From Lineus longissimus (lineage: Eukaryota; Nemertea; Pilidiophora; Heteronemertea; Lineidae), in assembly GCF_910592395.1 (NCBI RefSeq), contig NC_088317.1:8000001-8064000 (forward strand): a stretch of DNA of 64,000 bases, read 5' to 3'. Shown here one piece after another: positions 17,956 to 30,752 of this stretch. The position numbers and the translations under genes are program-made. The notes under the pieces were generated by a model. The model saw nothing but the letters and a program-made list of their open reading frames with translations. It was not told the origin of the DNA and did no database searches. Every line of letters starts with the position of its first letter. Position 1 is the first letter of the stretch.

Positions 17956-20670
17956 AAGGTAGCAGGAAGGGTTGGGCGTTTGTGGTTTCTGAGTCTGAGG
18001 GGGTTGGTGTCTGTTGACTGTGCTTTATGAGAGACTAGGCATGGCGCCAGTCTCTCTTAAAGCACAGTCAACAGGCATTTGGTCTCAGTATTTGGGTTTT
18101 GATTGCCATGACTGTACCCCTGTAAAAGTCAGAGGAGGAGAAGTTTGGAATGATGAAAGCATTGAAGAAGAAGAAATGTTATTATTGAGGAAAGCAAAAT
18201 TTATTATGAGACTAGAAGGCAGTGTCCTGACTTGATTATTTTGAAAATGGCGGTCTGAACACATTAAAAGGTGGAACATGGCATTTTATCGACTTTGAAG
18301 TGTTCCGCAGTTAAAGGGAGACTATAGGCAGCAGCTAGGTAGGCAAGATAAAGTCATACAAATTTGCCAATAGGGGTCAGTCATATCTCTAGGCATGGCG
18401 CCAGTCTCTCTTAAAGCACAGTCAACAGGCATTTGGTCTTAGTATTTGGGTAAGTACAGAATCAAGGCAGCTCAGAGAGCAATGATTGAACGATGCTGTG
18501 GACAAGTCCAAGGATACTGCATCAGTCACGACCAACTTCTCATCAGAAAGCGTCACCACCAGCATATTCAATGTTCAGTTCCAACCTGTACCAGTCCAAT
18601 GCACGCCTGTCATGGTCAGCAGTGGTCAGCTTAGCGCGATATGGAACATTCTTCCGAAACTCAAGCGAGGGAAGTCTGCTCATTAGCCTATCTCGCGCAC
18701 TGCTCCTTCTTGTCAAACATCGTAGTGAAATCGTGGTACAGTGGGGCGTCCTCGAGGATTGCAGCTGGTCGGACAGACGTGAGGTGGAATGTGGGCGGCT
18801 GCACTTCTTCGTTGATGTGCGATGGCAGATAGCACAGTTGTTGCGTTGCATGACAGCTGAAAGTGAATGTGATATCATAGAACTGAGGCGTTTGCAATGA
18901 GACTATAGTTGAAGTAGAAGCAAGGAGTGAAATGGGCCATCTTCCAGTGACTAATATACAGAGTAAGGGCACTGGGTGTTGTTAGATTCAGCATTGAATG
19001 TATTCCTCATACAAGCGTGAATAGTGTGGACATACAGTGAGAGGTGAGAGACCCCTATTGACTACTTCTTGTAACTTTATCTTGGATATTATATTAGTAT
19101 TGAACTTCTAGCCATGGAATATGAAGAAATTGAAGTTGTAGGCATGGAATATGAAAAATTATTCAACGGTGAAAGACATTATTCCATGAGGCTTTGCCGT
19201 GATCGCAAAGGACGCGACGCGATTGGTTCACATGCTAATGAGGTATAAATGATAATGATAATTACCTCTATAATGCTACTTGGATAGCGACTGTGTCGTT
19301 GATTGCAACAGTGGTCTATGTCAATGTGTGCCTGTAATGTCAATGAAGTATGATGAGGTGATGACGATAGTGCAATTATTAAATATTGGCAAGAGATCAT
19401 ACTGCAACATAGGTCTTGTTTTTGACAGATGACTGTGCGACATTCCCATTGGGTCTTGTTAGAGTCAGCGCTGCATGTATTCCTTGTACAAGCTTGAATA
19501 GTTGTGACGGACTTTGAGGGGTGAGAGACCCCTATCGGCTACTTCGGCTAACTTTATCTTGCCTACCTAGCTGCTAGCAATAGTGCCCCTTTATCAAGAC
19601 TGAAACCCACTGTGCGGGGCTAAGAAATTACCTTTATAATCCTAGTTGGATAACCACTGTGTAGATGATTTGAAGAGTGCTCTGTGGATGTGTGCCTGTA
19701 ATGTCAATGAAAGTATGATGAGGTGATGACGATAGTGGAATGACGAAATATTGGAAAGAGATCTATTCCTAGAATAACATATGTCCTGTTTTGACTAGGT
19801 GGCGCATTTTAGAATCAGCAGTGAGCACTGTGTGTAACATGGTGGAGGCAGCGGAGATAATAACTGTGTCAAAAGTATTGTTATAGGGCCTTCCCTAGGC
19901 CCATGGGGTTAAATTTACAATCCACGATTGAAAAGACGTAGTTTGATCGCATTCAACTATAAATCCATTGAACAGTTGTGTTCCTTTAGTCAACCGATGA
20001 CCTTTTGTTGGGCCATGATCGGGGATTGTAAACTGTAAATGTATTATGGACTGGGAGACGGGGGAAACACAAGTGAAATAGACCAAAACAAGTGATTTTG
20101 GGGCTTTGGTTTAGACGCATGCCCCACATGCGCCATGCGGGATTATACGGTTCATGTGAACTTGTTTGTTGACATCTACATGACCTAGTGCTGGTAGGCC
20201 TAATCATCATGGCTATATGTTTTAGGAAAAGCTCGGAGTAAAGTGAACTGCCGATGAATAATGATGTTGTTCATGTTTACCATGTTTACTAGTACATAGC
20301 CATAGGGTATGCACTGGTCAGTGCACTTTCTGCACGTCGTCATGGTCATGTACGTGATACCTTGCATATTTTGTTTTTTGAATGCGCATGCTTTTTGGGC
20401 AAAATCACTTGTACCAACACTAATGAATAATGTCTTCTTATCCCTATGACTCCATACACAGTGAGGGCATTGTCCCATTCCCATCAAATGGTAACTTATT
20501 GTACCGTATTAGGGTGGAAGTTGGGGAGCAGATACCTACCGTTGCACGCCTGTCATAATCAGCAGTGTAGCGCGATATGGAACATTCTTCAGAAACTCAA
20601 GCGAGGGAAGTCTGCTCATTAGCATATCTCGCGCACTGCTCCTTCTTGTCAAACATCGTAGTGAAATCGT
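17956..20670. other. Non-coding repeat-rich DNA, no gene seen
   Basis: Starts where Polinton homology ends. Contains a 25-bp inverted repeat (18011-18073), a second copy of its right half near 18391-18433, and a direct repeat of about 125 bp (18598-18728 and 20543-20665). Two further similar stretches of about 95 bp lie near 19299-19390 and 19660-19755. Open frames here overlap on both strands and look like chance. Confidence 0.6.
18011..18073. repeat. 25-bp inverted repeat (hairpin)
   Basis: Arms 18011-18035 and 18049-18073 match at 24 of 25 bases around a 13-base loop that contains GGCGCC. Possibly the end of a transposon; the right arm recurs near 18391-18433. Confidence 0.8.
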
Positions 20671-20677
20671 AATGGAA

Positions 20678-20702
20678 AACGTCTGGCTTTGCGCCAGACG
20701 TT
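20678..20702. repeat. Perfect 10-bp stem hairpin
   Basis: AACGTCTGGC then TTTGC then GCCAGACGTT. It lies just after the direct repeat copy ending near 20665, with no gene on either side. Confidence 0.8.
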
Positions 20703-21330
20703 GAGACTAATAAGTGAAGAACTAATAGGTAAAGAACTTCTACTTGCGCGAGACTGCTCTGATAAAATTATCATTGCAGAGACTACGGTGACGTACACAT
20801 ATATTTTTTTACAATCAAAAATGCCCTCAAAAGACGACATGGAATGATTATTTTATTGATATTTCCTACTATATACCTTCCAATTATCACTTTATACAAA
20901 TAGATCGGCGTTAGGTCACATGCTTTTCTTTCCTGGCGACACTATAAAGCAAAATAGTTGCAACCCCGTAAATGCGCTATAAGTCCAATAATAAGTGACG
21001 GTGACCCGTTATAAATGTTTCGCCAGCTTCGCTTTTTTGCCGCTACGCGGCGCGTTGGGCCCTTGCGTCAAGTGGAATCTTATGTGCCCTTTCGGTATTT
21101 AATAAATATCCTGTTGCCATTTTCTATTTATTTACTAGTAAAATTATGTACATGCAGTGAACAGTGCCAACATCATATATCAGGTAAAATGCACGGAAAA
21201 AAGCTATTGACGTGTACTTTCTGTTGGAATACAGTAAGTCATGATTACATTAACCCATTGAACTCTAGTATTCCCTTACCATTTCACTGACCATTTCATT
21301 GCAACGCTTCACTGGGAATCTAATGAATGA

Positions 21331-21460
21331 TAGAATATATGTATTGTGGTGTCTGGTTCTTAGGGGTTTCTAAGCTAATTTGAGACAAAAAGGCCTGTAA
21401 GGGCTTTTGTTAAAATAGCTTAGAATTACCTAGATTCCTACCACCACAATACATATTCTA
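21331..21460. mobile_element. Foldback MITE, about 130 bp
   Basis: Terminal inverted repeats TAGAATATATGTATTGTGGTG and CACCACAATACATATTCTA; the imperfect pairing continues inward through AGCTAATTT / AAAATAGCT. Flanked by TA on both sides, as in mariner-type MITEs. No coding capacity. Confidence 0.75.
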
Positions 21461-22255
21461 GACTATGATGATTTTGGATTTTGTTTTTATGAAGCCTGAA
21501 AGAAATTGATGGTGATGCAGCAAAATGACGGTAAACGATGGTGGAGGGATGAAGTGAATGATGAATGTCATGAAATGAGTGCAGGGTTAAATAATTTCAA
21601 ATTATAGACGTGCGTTGTGTCACAAGAAACTTTTTTTTTGAAAGCAAAGTAATCGACCAAGTTATTTATGAACAATTCTACCCCAAGCGCTATAAAATTA
21701 ACCAGGTGACTTTATGACACCAAAATAATCTAAACCCATGCAAAATCATCTAAAAAACCGAAGCTCTATGAAACTTAACTTAAAATGCATTCACAACAAA
21801 AATGTACAACTTAATGAACATGCCGGCCATAAGGTACATGCAACATAATGAGAATAACTAAATCAAATGTCAGTGATCACACAAAACTGAATTTCACAGT
21901 GTCAGTCAACCAAAAAGAATGTTCCAACGCGGTCACAGTTCAACGTAAGAAATAAAGGAAACGAAAATGTCAATCCCTCTGAGTAGTCAACACAGCTCAG
22001 TGTTAAGCGAACCAAACAAAAAAACGAATGTGCACATGACTTGGAGGTAGAACACCCCCCGTACGCGTCGCGATTTTCAGCTATTCGAATACTAGTATCT
22101 ACACGATCCAGGTTGTCACTTCAAATCATCATGCATTATCGATATCGTAGGGTAGACTCCCCGGGTTGGTTTCAATCATTGTTGTCAATAGCCGGCTGAG
22201 CCCCCAAATGTGGCCGATATTTCCGGCCAGTGGCCAAATTAGCAGACACACAGGC

Positions 22256-22456
22256 ACCTGCAAGCACATAGAATTAAGGATAAGCAAGGAATAATGTTAT
22301 AATAGAGTGATAAACTCAAGGAATGGCTTTTAATGACGGAATGACGGAATATATTTACAATTTACAGAACACGAATATGTACATACCTGCAAGCACATAG
22401 AATTAAGGATAAGCAAGGAATAATGTTATAGTAGAGTGATAAACTCAAGGAATGGC
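22256..22456. repeat. Direct repeat of 72 bp, 129-bp spacing
   Basis: Copies at 22256-22327 and 22385-22456 starting ACCTGCAAGCACATAG and differing by one base. The spacer is A/T rich. May be part of a decayed LTR or a tandem duplication. Confidence 0.7.
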
Positions 22457-22459
22457 ACT

Positions 22460-25100
22460 GGGCCACACCAAACATTCACTTAAATAGGTATAAGTATATA
22501 TATTATGCAATGATTAAAGGTATTAAAGAGCATTAAAACTAGTGTATTGAAAAAGGCAAGACCAGCTTGTGCTGCCATCTGGAATGGGCAGCACAACTAT
22601 TAAAGACATTAACCCATTCTCCCACAAGCGCGTGAGACGGCTTTGTTCGAAAAGGCTTATATCGCTTACTTGAGGAAGAATAGAGTTAAAATTGTGTCTA
22701 TGGCATAGCTAAAAATATTTTAAAATGTTAGATATTTATGCAACAGTTTGATATTTTCCGCCAGGGGCGTTACTGGCTTGCAGAAAGTTTAGAATTAAAT
22801 AATTAAATTCAAAAGCCCGGGCTATGACGTATAGTTGCGCAGTTGTATTGTGCGCATGGAGTTGGTCTGAAGATGGAAGACTGATTTGCAACACGGGCGT
22901 ACCCGGGGTAAGTACCCAATTTTCTGCCTAAAAAGTAGTCTGGTAGGCGATATTATCACTAGTTCGTTTCAGTGGGTAGTCATAAGGTCTTTAGGGACTA
23001 CTCTCAGAAATTAGTTCTTGAAAATGTGGCCACATTTCTGTGAAAACGATATCGGAAGTGCACGCTCTGTTCGCGATGTACATGTATTTTGAAGTGAAGA
23101 CTTCCCGCAGTATGTGAAGTGAATCGGCATGATTCTGTTCGCCTATTAAGTTTTAGTTCTACGAATCTTTCATGAGTAAAAAGTAGACATCCTAAGCAAT
23201 ACAATAATGTTTTTCCCATAAAAATTGATTGGAAATTGAGGGAGCTACGGCATTCTGTTCGGCAACTGGCAGCGCTGAAAAAATACATTGCATACTGTAC
23301 AATACCAAATAGCACATTTTAAAAAGCGCTCATTGGACAACGTAGGGAATCACCAGAAATGACGTCATCGCTGGTCTAAATAGAAAACTACGGTGGCGCA
23401 GTAGAGCACATGAAAAGGTTTAGCAGAAACTTCGTCATGCAAGCTTCAGCACCAAAACGATTTCTCATGAATGATTTACTTGATCATCATCAGCTTGTTT
23501 TCCCCTGATAGATAAAAAAATTTAAATTACAAATTACAATTTACAACCAACGTTTTCTATTTTGGGTATAGTGACAGGTTATTTAACTGGCAAGGAGCCA
23601 AGCAGTTTTGAATATTCGCGGCAAAATACTTCGTACTTGTAAACGAGGCTATGACATTGAGTATGCTCATTCAGGGCATAAACTTCATGTTTCGGTAAGT
23701 ATTTTCATGCGATGATTTCACCCGAATTATGGTCAGGATTGAGGAATGTAAGCAAGTACAAGTTGTTTTTGCTAGTACATATCACAATGGTAACCGTTGT
23801 TGCCAGTTAATTTGGTGTTTTTGTCTGAAATCGCTTCGTTAAATTGCACAAATCCGCGCATAAATTACCGCTGATCGGAAGGGATTTCCCGCTAAAGACG
23901 TCAACAGAATTCCCGCCTGCATAACATGCATGTTCTGGTGAGGAATATATATTTTTTAAAAACAGCGTCGAAATAATGCCTATCCATTTATGACCAAGTT
24001 GGAATGCCAGAAACGGAAAATTATATTGTTTATTATTTGACAGGTTTTTAAATCCATTGTCAGAGTTTGAAAAGGATTTATTTTCGAAAATCAATTGGTC
24101 GTATTATGTGGTGCTGCTGCATTTCGTCATCTTCAGAAGGCATGTGCAAGAGTTGATGCTGCTCGGTTAAACTAACAGATTGCGTCAAATTTGCTAATCT
24201 ACGTCAATAAATCAAGTCCGAATAGTTGATACCACGGTTAAGTTTATTTTGATATCTTATGTCAGATGGTTGTGAGTATCGTAGTGATTATAAACCGTGC
24301 GGAAAATCTAGTCGTGGATTGCTATCTCATGCGGCCTGTCTGTGTCATGTCGTAGCCTACATCAATCATGTACATGTCAACATCGTAAATAATTCCTCAT
24401 TATGATATTCTCCATAAGATATTTATATTCGTATTAGAATCGATGATTCAATACTCTGGTGATTTTGGCGGATTATGTTAGATGTTGCTGCTACCACCTC
24501 GTCTGAAACTTGATTTCATATCTTGGTTTATGTTGGGAAAAATAATGGGGTAAACAGCACTGGGGCCGTATTTACGAAGCCCTCGCATCTTTGCGACCAC
24601 GCAAATCTATGAGATATTAAAAAAAAAATAATAATAATAATTTTTTTTTTAAAGGGGTAATGACCCCCCTGAAGCGTTTTATGGCATCTAAAATGCTCGA
24701 CTCCAAAATGGCATGAGATAATACCTGAAATCCTTAAATTGTTATTTTGAGGTGTATATCACCATATTTGTGACCAAATTCAATTTTAAGGCGCCGAAAT
24801 TTAGGCTAACGTCGATAAAAAAACACGAGCCCAAAATAGGGTAAAAAATACAGAGTGTATAGATCTTCACGTAATTGAGAGGCCTGGATGCAATCAAGCT
24901 ATTGAGGAAGTTTGCTTAAAAGGTGCATTTTGTCACTGCAGACGGGAACAGACCTCCTGAGGCAAAATATCCGAACCATGATGTCTTGCAGCAGAATCCA
25001 GACTCCGACCTGAGTGTCAGTCGGAGTGGGAGTCGGGCCAGATCTGAACCTCCCTATTGACCTATGAGCAGTGACTTAAAAGTATCCCTTTGGTGGGTTT
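22460..25100. other. Unassigned non-coding DNA
   Basis: No reading frame here has recognisable motifs. A/T-rich sequence with poly-A and poly-T runs (24618-24655). It could hold host promoter or intron sequence, but I see no direct support. Confidence 0.4.
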
Positions 25101-25139
25101 CCTCGTCCGCCACGTCCACCACCGCTGCCGCACGCTGTT

Positions 25140-26100
25140 CCGGACTATAACTCAAGAACCGTTGTCCTGTGATGGGGTGGGTAAGGAGAAGGCCACTATT
25201 TTAGTCGCGATCCGATATTCAATATGGCCGCTAAGAGGCCATCTTGGATTTTACATTCTGGACCATAACTCGAGAAAGAGTGGTCGGATTGATCTCAAAT
25301 TTTTATGGTGTTGTAAGGTGGGCGAGGGAAGGGTCGCTATCGATTTTGGTTGCGATCCGATATTCAATATGGCCGCCAGGAGGCCATCTGGGATTTCGCA
25401 TTGCGGACCGTAACTCAAGAATGGGTGGTTGGATTGATCTCAGATTTTTATGGTGAAGTGAGGTGGGCAAGAGACGGGTCACTGTCGATTTTGGTTGCAA
25501 TCTGATATTCAATATGTCCACCAGGAGGCGATCTTGGATTTTGCATTCCAGCCCGTAACTAAAGAAAGAGTGGTTTGATTAATCTCAGATTTTTATGGTG
25601 TAGTGAAGTGGGCGAGAGAAGGGTCACTGTCGATTTTGGTTGCAATCTGATATTCAATATGTCCACCAGGAGGCGATCTTGGATTTTGCATTCCAGCCCG
25701 TAACTAAAGAAAGAGTGGTTTGATTAATCTCAGATTTTTATGGTGAAGTGAGGTGGGCGAGAGACGGGTCACTGTCGATTTTGGTTGCAATCTGATATTC
25801 AATATGTCCACCAGGAGGCGATCTTGGATTTTGCATTCCAGCCCGTAACTAAAGAAAGAGTGGTTTGATTAATCTCAGATTTTTATGGTGTAGTGAAGTG
25901 GGCGAGAGAAGGGTCACTGTCGATTTTGGTTGCAATATGATATTCAATATGGCCACCAGGAGGCCATCTTGGATTTTGCATTCCAGACCATAACTCGAGA
26001 AAGAGTGGTCGGATTGATCTCAATTTTTTATGGTGTAGTGAGGTGGGTTAGGGAAGGGTCACTATCAATTTTGGTTGCAATACGTTATTCAATATGGTTG
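25140..26100. repeat. Tandem satellite, 145-bp monomer, about 7 copies
   Basis: The motif GATATTCAATATG recurs at about 25214, 25359, 25504, 25649, 25794 and 25939, spaced 145 bp, with a degenerate copy near 26084. Monomers also share AGATTTTTATGGTG. The central copies are nearly identical. Open frames across it are repeat artefacts. Confidence 0.9.
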
Positions 26101-26169
26101 CCTCCTGAATTTGGTGGCTGCTACAATTTCCAATTTGCCTCCTGGTCCGGAACGCAAATAATCCAAAGA

Positions 26170-26545
26170 AGTTGATTGCGTCCATGCAATCCAAAATCTA
26201 TTGCCTCCGGGCAATCCAATAAACCTAACAAAATCTATTGCCTCCGGGCAATCCAATAAACCTAACAAAATCTATTGCCTCCGGGCAATCCAATAAACTT
26301 CACAAAATCTATTGCCTCCGGGCAATCCAATAAACCTAACAAAAGCTATTGCCTCCGGGCAATCCAATAAACCTCACAAAATATATTGCCTCCAGGCAAT
26401 CCAATATATATATTTGCAGTATCTATTGCCTCTGGGTAATCCAATTTATCCTCACAAAATTCATCGCCTCCGGGCACTCCAATATATCCTCCCAAAAGAC
26501 CTATTGCCCCCGGGCAATCAGTACTCTCACAAAATATAAGGCCTC
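26170..26545. repeat. Tandem 37-bp repeat with ATTGCCTCCGGGCAAT core
   Basis: About ten copies of a 37-bp unit. Each core, ATTGCC-TCCG-GGCAAT, is itself a 6-bp-stem hairpin. Early copies are near identical; later ones diverge. Confidence 0.9.
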
Positions 26546-27132
26546 CCTGCCAATCAAGTTTGTGAAAAACATTGTTCACAAGTACAATTTCTGTTGAAAT
26601 AGTTTCTGTATATCAAAACATTTCATAATCTCACAAGTTTACGTTTCATTGTGCAAATAAAAATATGGGAATTGACATTGTTCAGTACCACTCTTCAGTT
26701 GGATTTTATGCAATAAAAGCAAGAATAAAGAGTCAGCCACCAAGGTCAGTTCACTGTTATCATGCAAATTGTTCAAGTACTAATTATCATTTTCTTGATT
26801 TGACAGATATTCATTGGACTTAAGATGACGGAGAGATAAATCACAAGACTTTGGTTGTTCTCTTCCATTTGGTTTGTGTCTGCATACATGCTGAAACTGC
26901 AGTCAATCTTTGAATTGCATCATGTCTTGTTTGAGTTTGATGAAATGCTAAGGGAGTTTGATGATAAGCTCTCAGTTGCTGAACAGAACTTGAAAGATGA
27001 AAAGTGGTTCGAAAAAATTATGGAAAACTATCATGACAGACAAAGCCAGTGCAGAATAGCCTGTTTGGCTTCTATAAATCTTATTCTAGCTATGGGTTAT
27101 CAACTTAGTCTTCGCAGATTTTACAACAAAGT

Positions 27133-27816
27133 AATGATATTGAAACAAACCCAGGTCCAGTTGATCAAGTTTTCTCTGCTTCTGGTATTCCTGCGTATAT
27201 TGATAAAGTCACACAAGGCTCATTCCATCAGGGCAATTCAAAATATTCAGAAGCTTCAATTGGCAGACAATGTGTGACCAATGCCGCTACAGCTTTAATG
27301 TACTCACTTATAATTTCACCTGCTCATTGGCAATCACAAGACCTTGATGACACTTTAGATGAAGGTGACTCATGGTACAACGAAATTAAATTGACAATAC
27401 CAACTTTACGTTACTTAGCTATTGATCAGCTTCCGCCGTACCATTCAATGATGAATGAATACTTCAAAATAAAGCCTGTTGGTGTGTCACAGAACATCTG
27501 CTTGTTGTACATTGAAAATTCATCTGATCTATCGATGAATGAATTTCTGAAAAAAATGGCTTCACAACATGCAGTTATTGTAATCATTGGATCACAGGCA
27601 TTTGCTGTGATTCATGTTGATAACCGGTATTATATGTTTGATTCACACAGTAGAGATAGGTCAGGTTGTCCTTCTCCAAATGGTTTTTCAGTTTTGCAAA
27701 TATTCTCAAATGTGTCTAACTTAGAGATATATTTAAGACAGTATGCTGCCAGTGTCAATCAAACTATATTTGAAATAACCTTTTTCAAAGTTGGGAAATT
27801 ACATCTAGGGCTTTAA
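27133..27816 (+). pseudogene. Helitron C76-like deubiquitinating peptidase with 2A-like motif
   Basis: The frame begins with NDIETNPGP, matching the 2A ribosome-skipping consensus D-(V/I)-E-x-N-P-G-P. It is followed by QGSFHQG and GRQCVTNAA (likely catalytic Cys), FAVIHVDNRYYMFDSHSRD (likely catalytic His and Asp) and the tail FEITFFKV. This is the pattern of herpesvirus-tegument-type (C76) peptidases carried by some animal Helitrons. The upstream frame (26855-27130) contains a stop at 27106, so the protein preceding the 2A site is shifted or lost. The peptidase part itself is open to 27816. Confidence 0.7.
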
Positions 27817-28011
27817 AGCTTGGTCTTAAAACACACAGTTCAATCAGCCATGTCAATAGTAATGATGTTAAGTCAAACACTAAACAAGAGAGATCGCTTA
27901 CAACTATCAACACCCTGAGTAATAAAAGCAACAGTGATAAGTGTAAATCGGATGAAGTATTTAATTGATCAATCTAAAAAAGCAAACAAGAATGAATGCT
28001 TCTAACTGGAT

Positions 28012-28690
28012 ATGCAATCAAGAAGACAGGAATTTAAAAAAAGTAGTTGTATGCATCAACGAATGAAGCAATTTGACAAATTGTCTAAACACAAAGCAAG
28101 ACAAAATGAAAATAAACATAAACAACTTAAAGAAAATGAAAAACTCTCTAAACAAAGAGCAAGACAGGATGAGAGTAAACATAAACAACTTAAAACAAAT
28201 GACAAACTTTCCAAACAGAGAGCAAGACAGGATGAGAGTAAACAAAAACAGCTTAAAAACAAATGACAAACTTTCCAAACAGAGAGCAAGACAGGATGAG
28301 AGTAAACAAAAACAATTTAAAACAAATGACAAACTTTCCAAATAGAGAGCACGACAGGATGAGAGTAAACAAAAACAACTTAAAATAAATGACAAACTTT
28401 CCAAACAGAAAGCAAGACAGGATGAGAGTAAACAAAAACAGCTTAAAACAAATGACGAACTTTCCAAACAGATAGCAAGACAGGATGAGAGTAACCATGA
28501 ACAGCTTAAGAAAAATGACAAACTTTCCAAGAAGAGAGCAAGACGAAATGTAGAGAAGCGTCGTAAAAAAAAATACCGACCATCAAGCAAAGATAAAGAG
28601 GAGACTTGATCCTCAGAAACTGAGTATCGAAAATACAAATGATCAGTCAAGAAAAAGGAAATTACGTCAAGATGATACATTTTGTAAAAT
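28012..28690 (+). pseudogene. Helitron basic coiled repeat region (21-residue units)
   Basis: About nine 63-bp units encode repeats like DKLSKQRARQDESKQKQLKTN, running from about 28064 to 28540. The frame changes twice and one unit has a stop (AAATAG, 28341-28343), so it is no longer one reading frame. A basic linker continues to 28690, where the inserted DNA transposon begins. Such Lys/Arg/Gln-rich repeats are known in Helitron-borne proteins; a nucleic-acid-binding role is likely but inferred. Confidence 0.6.
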
Positions 28691-28729
28691 TGAAAAGGGC
28701 ATGTTCACTTTCGTTTTGTGACCAAGTTT

Positions 28730-30500
28730 TGTGATCCTTGGGAAAACGGAAAAAGCGAGGAATTTGAAAATTGCAGGGATGATACAATGATTAAAATGAT
28801 TAATATTGGGTGAAATGACAATTCGTTTACTTGTCATTAACTAAGACAAAAGAACAATTGAACTGATTAGGCCTTGTGAAAATGCCATGATTTTCTAAAT
28901 ATTACTTCAGAAATGGGTTGTGCCGGTCATGAGAGCTCCAAATAATCCAATAATTTGATTCATAATTATCAGAAACACCCCAAAAAATGACTTTGAAATT
29001 CATCGTTTAAGGGAGAGTTGACCTCAGATGAACTATTAATTCCTCAAGCCATTTTAAAAATAGCCATTCATTACTTCGAGTTGGGTATTACATGAATCTG
29101 TTTGTAACACAGCAGATTGAACCATTCAACTGTGGGGGTGTGCACTGCGTGCTGGACAACAATGGCCACAGTGAACAATGAAGGCCTAGGGTTCATAGGC
29201 CTATAGAATGGCAGATGTGCTGAGCTGCCATCATTTTCCTATTGAAGGACACAAAAAGCCAATTGTTTGAGTTACCTGGGCCTACTGCTGATGAACTTTC
29301 TAATAGTTTTCTTTACTTTTAGCTCCTAAAAATGTCGTAATAAATGTATTGAATCTCAATATGGCCCTACTCTTTCATAAAAATGACTTGTTCTTCATCA
29401 AGAGGGCATAATGAGAATGAATGATGTCTATAAAAGTGATCAAATCCAAATGGACATCAGAAAGAAAAGAAATGATAATAAAATGAACCATTTCATCGCA
29501 TTTGCTACAGATAAGAGTTGGGTTTTCCCCTGGATATCACCAGTCTTCCTGTTGCCTTTTTTTTCTTCAGGGTGTTTCTAACAAATGAAACCAATGGCAA
29601 ATATGAAAGCGGATACCAGTACCATTTCATTTGTGAGAAAAGTATAGTTTGGTGTTCATAAGCCTACTGTCAACACATCTATACTAGGCATGCTTGAAAT
29701 CCCTCAATTGTGAAGCACCCACCACAATGAACTGCATGCAGTGAAAACTACCCAGTGGACTTAGGGGACAGACACACCAATAAGAGGACTTTGTATGGCA
29801 ATGAATGCTTTAGATGATAAGGGAAAGAGCAAGCATTTGGCCTTCTGGTTTGATGTTCCCCCCCCCCCCCCCGATCAGTGTGATATAGCTTATTATTGTA
29901 GTTTGTTTTTTCTTCTATGAACAGAACTTGTGTTGAACCGTGCAAGGCATACATTTTTAGTTCAACAACAAATGGATTTGATTACATGAGGTTGCCAAAA
30001 TCATCATCAGCGCCACCATAGGAGTAAAGAGAAACAATCGGACAGAATTTGCAAACCAGGAAAACATCCCAAGTGCGCATGTGCGATCAATCATTTTTGC
30101 CTGGGGCGAGGTGGCAGATTATGACCAGTTGTTTATCTTTTCTCCAATGGTGGCACTGATGTCAAGTGTGGCAAATGAAATGATGATTACCTCTGAGACA
30201 TACACTGGAAGTGTTATTTGTGACAAATAACCCCATATCTAATTTAACACATTATTCTTTCAAAATTAAACCCAAACTATTTTAGCAATTGTCATCTGAA
30301 CATTGTTATTCTTCTAATTGCCCGAGGAATTTATTGTCTGGCCATGCTATTGATATACTACTGTGAAGCCTGCAACGCATCTGAAATTGAAAAACGACAC
30401 TGGTTATTAGAGAATAAAACTTATGGTATAGGTTGTCCTACCTATCTGCAATCAACTGCCCATAAATGGAATCATCAGTCACATCCCCATCAGTTTATCC
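28730..30500. other. Non-coding left part of the DNA transposon
   Basis: No supported gene. Contains a run of about 16 C (29859-29874). Confidence 0.5.
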
Positions 30501-30519
30501 ACAGTCAGAATCACCAGTA

Positions 30520-30752
30520 ATCCAAAGGAACAAAAGATAATCCAGGACTTGAATCCAGCAAAGTACGTTATGAACACAGTCTAGGCCAAACGTCAAATCA
30601 CCTCAGTATCCAATGGAACAACAAATAATCCAGGACTTGAATCCAGCTAAAGTATGCTATGAACACAGTCTAGGCCAAAAATTGAACGTCAGAATCATAT
30701 GAATCATATGAATCTAGTCAAACTGCTTTTATGAACATAGTCTAGGCCAAAA
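30520..30752. repeat. Direct repeats downstream of the DDE-USP gene
   Basis: AATCCAGGACTTGAATCCAG occurs twice (about 30538 and 30628), and a motif of the form GAACAYAGTCTAGGCCAAA occurs three times (about 30572, 30660 and 30733). Could be subterminal transposase sites. Confidence 0.65.

Noticed and set aside
18446-18972. Several overlapping open frames on both strands
   Set aside because: Five frames overlap, none has a recognisable motif, and part of the stretch is a direct repeat with a copy at 20543-20665.
20015-24094. Short frames as exons of a host gene
   Set aside because: Some donor-like GTAAGT sites exist (for example near 23696), but no frame has protein-like features and no consistent exon chain could be made.
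25090-26175. Open frames with repeated GCDPIFNMAARRPSG-like peptides
   Set aside because: They are translations of the 145-bp satellite.
26163-26545. Possible CRISPR array
   Set aside because: Repeat and spacer cannot be told apart: the whole 37-bp unit is repeated, and the setting is a eukaryotic genome.
26312-26597. Open frames on both strands with PPGNPINLTK-like repeats
   Set aside because: They are translations of the 37-bp tandem repeat.
28018-28680. 220-codon minus-strand frame rich in Leu, Phe and Cys
   Set aside because: It is the reverse reading of the 21-residue Lys/Arg/Gln repeat region of the Helitron protein.
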